From Pycnopodia helianthoides (taxonomy: Eukaryota > Echinodermata > Asteroidea > Forcipulatida > Asteriidae), in the NCBI GenBank assembly GCA_032158295.1, contig CM063255.1, positions 15,280,094 to 15,344,093 of the forward strand: DNA of 64,000 nt. The letters are read 5' to 3'. The notes beneath the pieces were generated by a model. The model worked only from the letters and a program-made list of their open reading frames with translations. It searched no databases and was not told the origin of the DNA. Below, one piece after another: positions 44,600 to 56,100 of the stretch. A program made the position numbers and the translations under genes. Position 1 is the first letter of the stretch. Each line of letters begins with the position of its first letter.

Positions 44600-47500
44600 G
44601 TTTTGAAAAGTTGTATTGAACTCTCATGATTGATTACACTAAAAAAAAACACTCAGTGTCGCGGGAACTAAACCAACAAACCATTCCATAGATATTTCAT
44701 AGTTGGAATGAAATTCATAGCCTACATATTTAATTACCAGTGTACAAAGTTCATCTTCCAGCAGAGTTAATACTGGATCCCACAAAATTGAAGTCCTTAA
44801 TAATAAACCTAATACCCAGAACTTGCCCTCACACTGAACACTCATGTTTTATTTAAACTATGAAAAGCAGGATCAGATAAGGATTATATTACAACGGGGA
44901 TTTAATGTGAACATTATGGTCTACCATAATGGGAAGATAAATGTTCTTTATAGGGAAGAACAACCGGCCTTCAGTACACCGTATAGCAATCATAATTCCG
45001 TATGCTGGAAAGTGAACATAATTTGACAGAAATGTGATCATTCCATTAGAAGTTAAGGAAATTAAAACACTAATTTCCATCCTGGCACAGGAAGTTCTCT
45101 ACATCTGCTCTGAGATTATGTTATGTCGATCGAGAAGAAAACTGCAGAAAAATTAAGTTGAACTGATTCGACTAAAACTGAAATATAATTACCGAGTCGA
45201 TTCCATTGTTGTTTTGAGTAAAATTAATATTTTTTTATGAATTGACTATAATTGAATTGCTTGATTTTGATTGCATTGACTTGATTACATTAGAATTGAG
45301 TTGGATTGCATTCAAGTTAAAATTATTTTATCGAAAGATTGATTAAAATGCGTTAAATTTGACCGAATATTAAACTCTGAATTCAAGTTAAATTTGTATT
45401 CGTCTCTGTGCTGAATGAAATTGAATTTACTTGATTTTGATTGAATTGATTTGATTATAACTGAATTGGTTTGCTTACAGTTGAAATGAATTTAATACAT
45501 AGCGTGTTATTAGATTGAACCGAGTTGAAATTGATTTCATAAATATAGTCAACATATGTATTGAAATGCATTCATTTCGACCAAACTGAATTGATAATGC
45601 ACTGCAATTATGAATTAACTGATTCAACTTCATTTTCATTTAACTCAATTGAGTCGAGCTTTTACAATAACACATTGATCTTGTTTTGTTTGTTTTTTCT
45701 TTTTACAATGACGCATACCAATACTTCTTTCAAAGAAAGGTCATACGATGACCTTGGCTTAGTAGTGAAGGTGATTTTAAACATTGAAATTGTCCGTTCA
45801 AGCGTTACGTGGATTTACTATAACCTCTAAACCTCAATCAATAGACAGTTTTAAAGGAAACGTACAAGTACGTCATGGGCTTTCTGGCACACAGTAACTC
45901 CCTAACCCCTATTAGTTTTCAACTAAACACACGATGCAACCCAACCTTTCACCAAATTCGATGGTAATGTGCGAGTACACAAATAAACAACCGAAAATTA
46001 GCTCATGTTTTCTCAGGAATTTCGTGCAGTTTCTTCAATCTAGATTATTTAAAGTGCGGCAACTCGTTGGGTGTTCAACTAAATTTGTCGGCTTTACAGA
46101 ATTTCAGGGAGAAGAATTATTGTCTATGTATTTATCTACTTGGTATGAACTTCGTATATCGGGCGCTTTCAGATTAACTTACAGACAGACTCGACAATTC
46201 GGCTAGAGTAAGGCCCGATTCCTTGCATTTGCTCTTCTCCTGTGTCACTCCACATCAATTTTTTTTGAGTTGGATAAGATTGGAATGCCTGACCCTGCCC
46301 AGACCCTTCTCCTTCACTTGAGCAATTGGGTGTAGAAGAAATTTGGACTGTTTAAATCAGAGTTTTTCTTGTAATAATTAACAATCGTATGTTCTGTTGA
46401 CTTTTAGTCTATGGCCGTGTCCAATTGGCGACTACGGCTAGTGATAAAGAATAAATTAATGATAATCTTGTACTTTGTCTGAAGAGTACAATTATAGATC
46501 GCGATCTGTAAAAACACTCGAGCGTTTAGAGGTCTCACCCGGTTGTTAACACTGACGGCATTGATTTTTTTTCAGTTCAAGAATAGGCCTACATGTACGT
46601 CATGTGTTTTGTTGCAGTTCGATCAAGCGATCAGTCAGGGACGGTGGATTGTGAACGGTAGATTGCTTTTTGTTGACATCCATTTTAAGGGTTTTGTGAG
46701 CCAATGAAAAGAGTTGAGAAAATATAATGTGGACATTCCAGAAAAAAATAACCACAAGTTCAATGATTCATAAAGAACACAAAGGCAACTAGGTTTGATA
46801 TTTTTGTCTGCCTTGCTAGAAAATCCATAAGCATGTCGCTCGTGTTGATCATGACTGCATGTATTTTGCCCCTCATCAGGGCCTTTCTCGATGATTTGCC
46901 TACCTCACATTTCGTCATTTGGTGCTCGATATGTGGCTCGGTGTAAACCCACCCCCTCCCAACAATGTCTTCATTGTGTTCTGGGAATCTCAGAAACTCT
47001 TTCGAGGATTTTTATTTTATTATTATTATTTTTTTTTAAAGGGGTACTTCATATCAGTAAAAGGCGGGAAGAATGTATTTATTTTAATACAGGAATGTTT
47101 GGTATGGAGGGGGACTCCCTTCGTCACATAATATTTCCCCCTCTATTGAGTTGGTCTAGCATACAAATATTACACTAGTTATGCCTATTTACTGTCTGAA
47201 AAATGCTGGAGTTTATTTTACCAGCCCACCCCACCCCCACCCACACCCCCCCCCCCACACACACACACACACCTAAACCAAAACAATTCCTATTTGCGAA
47301 TTCCAAAACGGTTAAATCGTAAGCTCAGCTCATTATCCTCAACTTATTTCTAACTGTACACAATAAGGTATCTATACACTTTAAAGACAAAATATATTCT
47401 CCCGAAGACGAGCAGCGTATACTATTCGAAAAGGTCGAGACCACACCGGCTCCCATACTCAGTCTCCCAACAGAGTTGGCATGGTATTACCAGCAGAGTG

Positions 47501-48790
47501 GGGACCAGCGGAACAAAGGAACACAAAAGGAACAATGCTGTCCTCATTGGAACCCTTTGTAATTTTGTTTTCCTCGATTTGTTTTGTTCGTGCGCTTAGT
47601 CTAGAGAGTGTTAAGTTAAAGGGACAAAGGGAAGTCCTGACATTAATAGCAACACATTGATATCGTTTCGTGCAATGTTTACTACTATAGTTTTTCTTAT
47701 GATCCACATCATGTAAAGCTTTAAACATCACTTACACTACAAAGTATCGGCAGGTGTAATATAAACATGGTTACTACCACCGGTCCCTTCATATAAGTTG
47801 GTGTACTATACAATTGCAAGTTTTGTTAGTACCGTTTCTTAAGTTTGCCGAGTGATATGTCATGTTTTGCTTTGACACAGTGGAATATAGACGAACCTTG
47901 AACCTTGAACCGTGCAGCAATAAATGCATCCGGGTGACTCGTTACATAACAAGGGTCATAAACTAGGGGTTTCCCCCTGTACGTACGGATTACACTGACA
48001 GGGTCAATCACGGATAACGTATAGCTACGGCCGGTAATGGATTAACAAACAGACAATTACTCCTGTATTGAAAGATGCGCCTACAAATTAAACACTTGTC
48101 ATCGTCTATGGTACGTTACTGGCTAATTATGCAAACAAGGATTGACACATGGTTGGTAATCAAAATATTGGCAACAAAAATAATCGAACCAAAGTTGTTT
48201 AATATCAAAGCTTGTTTTTATGAACTTGATATTATGACAGTCTTTTCAGAGGAATATTTGAGGGTGAAATTCTACGCGAAAATTGTCTCTATTTGTAGTT
48301 GATACATGGAGGTAGAAATAGTAATCTTCCAGTTCATCCCGGTTTGCAATGAACGTGCCACGAATCACGGCCTAGCAGAACATGAATATTGCTTTATTTT
48401 ATCTCCAGCAGTGTTCCCTGCACATGCAACAAGAAATGGTTGATGCTTTAAATCTCTACACTGCCCCGACTACTTTTGTTTTTGACTCGTTATGCTTTGT
48501 ATTGGTGACATGCAATCACGTGTATTGACTGAACGAACAACGATGGCTGGGCATTATAGAGACAGTGATTTAGACTGGCACTATCCATCTGGTGTCTGCA
48601 CAGAGTAACAAAATGACCTAATGGAATTGCACTACTATGGCAACAACCATTATGAGTGTTAATTTGCAGCAATCGTAGCATTGGTTTGTCCTCCGTGGAT
48701 AATTAGCACAAATGGAGTTTTAATATTCAGACAGCTTAAAGGGAAGGTATACCTTCGGTAATTACCCCCCAAATTAACGACCATAAACAC
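44600..48790. other. Intergenic region with simple repeats
   Basis: No gene is recognised. 46910-47010 is an inverted match to 6190-6290. 47460-47740 matches 63706-63850 (agcagagtgggga, ggaacacaaaaggaacaatg). 47225-47275 is C- and CA-rich. Confidence 0.5.
45180..45560. repeat. Degenerate TTGATT/GAATTGA repeat
   Basis: Irregular short units such as ttgattttgattg, gaattgattt and attgagttgg run for nearly 400 bp. Confidence 0.75.
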
Positions 48791-48792
48791 TC

Positions 48793-49048
48793 AGGCCTGC
48801 GCTAAACGTCGCACTTTTGCCGAGCCGAACTCAAATGTTTTCAGTTCGATTCGACACGGCAAGAGCGCGACGTTTGTCACCGTGTCGTGCCGCTACCGTG
48901 TAGCACGGCAGGGCTTGCCGTGCTACACGGCAGTGCCGAACTTAAATAAAAGGTTTGCGCTAAACGTCGCTCTTTTGTCGAATTTAATTCCTAATTTTAC
49001 AACTGTTTGAGTTCGACACGACAAACGTGCGACGTTTAGCGCAGGTCT
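48793..49048. repeat. Foldback MITE with AGGCCTGCGCTAAACGTCGC ends, copy 2
   Basis: It closely matches 1961-2195, with about 20 extra bases (gcagtgccgaacttaaataa) inside. Ends are inverted as in copy 1. Confidence 0.85.
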
Positions 49049-49971
49049 CACTTGGTCTAAGCACTGCAGCTGTTGATAATGTATAACAGTTTGAGAAACA
49101 AATCCCTTCAAAGGGCATGTGGTTTAAATTGGAGAGAGGGCCGATTCAAAAACATTTCATTCTGAGAAACGTTTCTGCATGAAACGTTTCTCAGATTGTT
49201 TATTCCAATTACGGATTACTCTTCCTGCGTGGTGGACAGTTTGGCAGATCTCAAAAACGCTACCACCTTTTGAAATGAAATTTTAATTTAAGAGACTATA
49301 GCCGACTGGCAACATAGAAATGGAAAAAAGAAGAATAAGAAGACAGAAGAGAATATGGAGAAATGAAAAACAAACAAACACAAACACGACAACTTGAGCT
49401 AGAATAGCAAGAAGGAGAAGAGAATGGAAATTGCATGAGGAGGGCTTTATCCAACAATGGACGAACCCAGCCGGATGATGATGATGATGTTTAGGGAATT
49501 TGTCAATTTGTTATGATATGCTGCACAGTCACTTTAATTTGAACGCAACGCGAGCACAGCCTGTATGGACTTTAAACTGAACTTACACTGATAAAGAATG
49601 CGACATCATCATAAACACAATGGCTTTATTAAGCTTTATACATATATACTGTGTAAATCACAACCAGCTGTTGACATATTTTGGTTTCATAAATTTAGTA
49701 ATATTTGAAATTTCAGACACTGCCTTTGGGTTGAGCGCTTTGGGCTGTACAAAGTGGTTGTTATGAAATTATTATGGTGACAGGTTTTAAAAGTAGAATA
49801 GGGCTATTGTGTGGTTTTCCTTTCACACGTGGAAGTATACACACGTTTTTAGGCCCTACAGTACATCTCACAAGGTGAACATTATTTTCTTTCAAATTAT
49901 TTATTTATAGAAGGTTAGCCGATGTTTTTTTTATTTTGTTTTCATAATTATATAAATCTTTTCATTTTCAG

Positions 49972-50055
49972 AAATAACGCGCTGAATTTTTGTTAACAAG
50001 TACTGACTTCGTGAACTTGTTAGCCCCCCACAACCCGGACAAGGTGTTTCCCAAG
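49972..50055 (+). other. Probable 5' UTR part of myosin exon 1
   Basis: A good acceptor (cttttcattttcag) ends at 49971. In the frame of the myosin ATG the sequence after it reads AAA TAA, so a stop at 49975-49977 precedes the ATG. If this acceptor is used, the exon begins as 5' UTR, spliced from an unseen upstream exon. Confidence 0.5.
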
Positions 50056-50157
50056 ATGGCGACCGGACCCATCGATGACTTAGCAACGCTGGAAGACTTA
50101 GATGAGTCTGCCATACTGGCCGAGCTAAAGAGGCGATATGCGCATGACGCAATCTAT
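50056..50157 (+). CDS. Myosin coding exon 1
   Basis: 34 codons from [20 protein letters not shown] to RRYAHDAIY, donor gtaagt at 50158, phase 0. Its last 28 bases are the first part of the 44-bp minisatellite. Confidence 0.85.
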
Positions 50158-53100
50158 GTAAGTACGAGCTTTAGAGACGATACGCACATGACGCAATCTA
50201 TGTAAGTACGAGATTTAGAGACGATACGCCCATGACGCAATCTATGTAAGTACGAGATTTAGAGACGATACGCCCATGACGCAATCTATGTAAGTACGAG
50301 ATTTAGAGACGATACGCCCATGACGCAATCTATGTAAGTACGAGATTTAGAGACGATACGCCCATGACGCAATCTATGTAAGTACGAGATTTAGGGACGA
50401 TATGTGAATGACGCAATATATGTAGGTACGAGCTTTAGAGACGAGACGCACATGACGCAATCTATGTAAGTACGAGCTTTAGAGACGATACGCACATGAC
50501 GCAATCTATGTAAGTACGAGATTTAGAGACGATACGCATATGACGCAATCTATGTAAGTACGAGATTTAGAGACGATACGCCCATGACGCAATCTATGTA
50601 AGTACGAGATTTAGGGACGATATGTGAATGACGCAATATATGTAGGTACGAGCTTTAGAGACGAGACGCGCTCTATACCCAAGGACCAATAGACCTTTCT
50701 TTTGCAAAGCAAAAGCAGATAGCCACAGCTTGTAACATTGTTACACAATGATTAAACACAAATAGAGTTGAATTTGTTGGAAACAAAGCAACCAATTATT
50801 TTTGTTTTATTGAAAGTTTGCAGAAATGTTGAATTTGGTCATAACATCTGTATCCGAGATTGAATGTTTCGCTAACATTCATCCCTCCGTGCCAACCAGC
50901 GCGGTTTGTTGAAAAACAAAAGAAAGGTCAATAGACCTTTTCCATGAAATAAACTTCAACAATGAAATTTAGGAAATATTTTGCCCTTTCGACCAAGCTA
51001 TACCGGCTACAAAACCTGATTAAAGTTCACGTCCATAATTATGCAGTAACTGTCCTCAAAGTATCCGATACTCATCCTTTATTTATATCAGCTACATGTT
51101 GAAAAGGGAACTGAAATGACAAATAACTAATGCTGTTCAAACAATAACCCATTCCCTTCTCATTCTGTCTGCACGTAATGTTTACCGATCCAAAAATTAT
51201 GTAAATAACTATTGACGTGCGCGTGCTTGAGTGATGGTGTTGGGATCATCAGCCGTTGAAACACGCCACAGTCACGGCGCCATTTTGTGTGTGTGTGTGT
51301 GTGTGTGTGTTATTCCGAACACCATTTTTCTCTCCGTTTCAGTTTTGATTTTCTTCTGGTTTCGATTTCTTTGTTCGAAATAGAAAGAAAACAATCTACA
51401 ATTGAGAATGATTGTGTAGAGTTTTGTTTAGAGTTTGAGGAACTGCATTATTATAATCTTTCGAGTCTAGTTTGAGGGTTTTTTTTCCTTTCTTTACCTG
51501 CCGCCTGGGTTTTAAGTTTTTACTGGTGTTTTGTTTCTGTCAGGTTTTGGAATTGCTTTTGTTTTCATGTTTTACTGTTGTGTGATTTTTAAAGTCTTTT
51601 GTGTGCAATCTCCATTCTAATAATTTTATAATATTTTTTTTAATTCGATTATATAGTTTGTATACTATTGTATACCCACGATAGCCCCTGCTCAACCTGG
51701 GCCCAATTTCATACAGCTGCTTAAGCACAAAAAGGAGCTAAGCACAACAAAATGATGCTTACCAGAATAAGGTAACCAGCTATACTACCATGTCACATAT
51801 ACAAGTTGTGTCTGGTTTCCTGCCCATGTTTGCTTAGCAGACAATTATTAAGCAATATTTTCTGCTTAAGCAGCTCTATGAAAGTGGGCCCTGTATTCAT
51901 TTTGAATATATTGTTTACAGATTTGAAATAAATAAAATAAAAAAAGTAAATAAATAAATCTCTTTCGCGTGCTCAAACGTTTCAACGCAGGATTTGAAAC
52001 GGATGCAACGGTCATCGTGACCACCTGCCCAGGCCGGCCAGGGCAAATGGTTTCAAGAAGGTGCTGCGATTTCCTCTCTGTTTGCTGACGTCAGTAGACA
52101 ACGGTAGCTTGGGAAGGCAGGAAAACCCAGCTCCGCAAGAAAACATAATTTGCGGGGTGATTATCGCTCAGGAACGAGATTGTGTATGAAAAATCCTGAC
52201 AAATCGATAACAGTTTCCTCTTGTTGTGGAAACGAAGCTCCCTGAATGTACAGACTGTGTACATCATCTCAAATAGATATATGACGATGTGGTCATTAAC
52301 AAGGGCCAAGTCTTTTCATATTTGTGATGGCAAGTTTGCCTCTTTCAAGAAAATCTAAGCGGGGAGATCACTGAAAAATCCTGAGATCGGTTTTTTGTTT
52401 TAAACCGACAAATCACATGCCTGGATTTCACAGTCCACGTTAAAGCTATAGCCGTTGTTTTTGAAGGTATAGCGATGTTTCAAATCAATAAAATAATTTG
52501 ACTTTGCTGTACTATAACTTAACAATTAAAATCAGATTAACAATTAAATTTACTACGTTTCCTTACTAGCCTTTGGGGTGCTACCATCATGATCCCCGTA
52601 TATCATAACGTTAATTAATACTGATTGTCAGTACACCAGACTAATTCTCCTTCTTGCCTCGATTTGGTTACATTGATATGAATGCGGGGAACAAAATGGA
52701 TTCTCAAAGATTATACATGAAATCCCAGGCCTTGAATTTCATCTATGAGAGGGCGAAGCCCGTTTTCATTTTGCGATGGGGCACTTCTATACTTGAGTTT
52801 CCTCGAAACTTTGTTGGCGCGGCAACAAGTATAAGACCAGGGCAACAGAGGCCGTGGCTTCACTGGCCTCCGTGTAATTCCAGGCCTGATTTGATGCGTG
52901 GTTGACTCGGTTGTAAGTTGTGAGGTGGAGTGTGACATTTCAGTTCATTCATTAATTCTGGTTGTGAAGCCAAGGACTCTCAGAAAAGCGAACTTCATCA
53001 CTATACCAGCCAAGAACCCCATGAAAGAGAAGGCAAGAAAATAAGTTTCAGATTTAGATGTGGGGGGAAAACCCCAGGGAACTATTCAAGGGAAAACCCA

Positions 53101-56100
53101 CGCAATCAGGCAGGGACAGGAAATCCAATCCACACAGTGCCCCCGGGTGGGATTCGAACCGGAGTCCTCGTCGAGGTGGAAGGCGAGCAAAGATACCACA
53201 ACGCCAACCCGGCATTTACGTTTACAGGATTTATCTTTCCCCCACAGACGTACATTGGCGACATTCTCATTGCCATCAACCCGTACAAGCCGCTGTCAAT
53301 TTATTCATATCAGGTGAGTAGGCCTACACAGTGTTTGATTTGTTGTCAAAACCGAGAACCTCATTGTCATGACGGCGCCCTGGACGTAATGTTCTCCGTT
53401 GTAATGGCCACTAAGGACGTATCGTCATTCGTTTGTTTTGGGCTAATAGTATGCGAAACCGATCACTGACATTGCTTCTTTTGATAGTGAAATAATTTAT
53501 TTGAGGGGATGGCTCAATCTATTGAAGTGATTTCATGAAGGCAAAGTGACAGAAATATACTAATAGTGTTCTGGAAAGCCTTGAAAAAGGTTTTGAAAAA
53601 CCAATTAGCGGATCAGTTTTATAGTTCCTCCCCACCCCCATGGGAATGGACACAACACAGAATCTATTTTGGAGGCAATTAGTTGGACAATGAGTATTAT
53701 GGGTTCATGAAGAGATTCTATATTCCACAGTAGACGAGACTTTATTCCACATTAGACGAGAATTGAGTGTGCAATTCCAAAGCGACGGGTGGAGGAATCT
53801 AGCTGTCATCAGTAACACCCTCCACCATCCCCTTTGCCTTCCTTCTCGAGCATCTCCTTGTGCCCCATGTGATTTAAGGTTAGAATTACAAGCGCTCATT
53901 CGTCCCCCAAAAAGCGCAGGAGAAAGCCGAGTAATGCGCCGCCATTGGTGACTCCCAAAGACAAAACCCATGGGGGCTTTATTATGACTGTGGGAGAGTG
54001 GGCCACAGCTGTGAATTGCGACATAGAGGGACCAGTTTTCTTTGGTCGCGTGGTCTTACTGGACGCCATTTTCTGTCCAATGTTATGAAGCGCAACCCAA
54101 TGTGCAGTCTAGTCTGACACACTTTGTGTATACACGTGCGTTTTTTTGCACCGAAAATGGTGTCTAATCTGAAGTTGTCGCAACTCCCTCAATACACAGC
54201 TCTGGAGTGGGCATACCTGTGGATTCGCCATTCCTAAGTCATTGAGGGCGGTGGAAAATAGGGAAAGGTGGAGAGACATGGTGAAGTTGAGTCAACAGGG
54301 CCCAATTTCATGGCTCTGCTTACCGCCGAATTCTGCGCTTGCGGTGACCATTCTCCGCTTACTGTTCAAGCGCCGAATTTCTGCGCTAGCTGTGTAAGCG
54401 TAGAATGCCTAGTAACGTGGAGTACGCACGCGCACAAGCCGAAATTCCCCGCTAACCCGTGAAATACGCTTGACGTAAGCGCGGAATTCCCTGCTTCCGC
54501 AAGCGCCGATTCTTTGCTTACGGTATGCAGAGCCATGAAATTGGGCCCAGTACGATCTCCAACCCCGAGTCTATTTCGGTTTCAATGGGACCGATAGTAA
54601 TTGTAAAATGTAGATCAAGGAAACCTTCATATTATTTGACTGATTGCCAATTCCTTCCAGATATCATGCTCGTATACGAACCTACAATACAGACAGGCAC
54701 TGCCACCCCACATCTTCGCCATAGCGGACAAAGCGTACAGCAGTATGAAGCGACTGGGCATGCGCCAGTGCTGCGTCATCAGTGGCGAGTCAGGAGCGGG
54801 GAAGACGGAGAGCGCCAAGTACCTGATTGGTCACATCATCAGCCATTGTAACAGTCAAAAGAAAAGTCTACAGGAAAAGATTTTACAGGTATAACTGAAA
54901 TCTTTAAAATAACAAAAAAAACATCATCAGGCATTTTTGTTGAAACTTTCTCTCACAAAAAATTCAAGTGAAATTTTGTCGTGACCGAGCGGTCAAGCGC
55001 ACTGGACAGAAGCTCTGGTATTTCTGATCAGCAGACTCGACAGAGTGTGGGTCCTGGACTTGACATTTGTGTCCTGAAGCAGGACACTAATAACCATTAT
55101 TGTTTCGTCCTTCGAATGGGACGTAAAGCCGTAGGTAGGTCACGTGTGCTGTGCAATGCACCTTAAAAACAGTACACTTGTCATTTTATAGAAGGGGTTT
55201 GCCCCTGTGTTCTCTGGTAGAGTTGGCTGCATTCAGATTTCACCACAGCTATATAAGAACCGAGTATTAATATTATTGGGACAAACAAGCTGATTTTCAT
55301 TCCGAATAACAGCTTTTGGGCACGAGTTTAGTCAAAAGAGTAAACTTCCAAAATGTGTTACTTTGTGATTCCAGGTGAACCCTCTGTTGGAAGCATTCGG
55401 CAACGCTCGGACCGTTATGAACGACAACTCGAGCAGGTTCGGCAAGTTTCTCGAACTGAAATTTACACACGATGGGAGAATAGTTGGGGGTAAGTAACTC
55501 ACTTGTGCACAAACCTCCTGATGTTTTCAAGGCTCTGTAGTTTGCAAGAACATCTAACAAAATATATAGTCGACTCTCGTAAAGCAAGATTGCTGGGACT
55601 GGCCAAGTTTACCTCTGATAAACAGGAACGTTGTTATAAGAGAACGGCAAAACAAAGAAACACAAAGCAGAAATGAGACTGTTTGAGAGTGAAAGCAGGC
55701 TTTCTGCTTCTTCTCACCCGTACACTCTTGCTTGGCTGAGATGTAGATCAAAGAGCCGTTCCAACAGCTTTATTCCGCGTACTGTATCTCTTTGGAACTC
55801 TTTGCCTGTGGTGCATGTTTCCCTCCATCATACAATCTAGACTGTTTCTAAGAGGAATATCAGTTCCTACCTTTAGTTCCCGAGTTATTTTTATCTTTTA
55901 CCAAGAGTGGCTTCTAGCCTTGTTAGTGAGGCAAACTTGCATTAAAATATGTACTCGTTATAGGCAGAACCTCTATATAGCCCAGAACCTCTATATAGCA
56001 TGCTCTTTGTAACGAGGGTTCACTGAGTCCAGAGTTCGTTCCAGGAACAAAACACACACAATGACATCACTGAAGTTTGAAACTTAAGAAGCTAGTCAAA

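Larger units (their letters stand above)
50690..53247 (+). other. Myosin intron 1, rest
   Basis: No exon is seen up to 53248. It contains a (GT)n tract at 51285-51310, foldback family 1 copy e and SINE family B copy 2. Confidence 0.6.

Noticed and set aside
50143..50670. CRISPR array
   Set aside because: The 44-bp units are contiguous without unique spacers, and the setting is a eukaryotic intron.
53058..53321. Overlapping plus-strand frames before myosin exon 2
   Set aside because: They read through SINE family B; only the last part, from 53248, is true exon.
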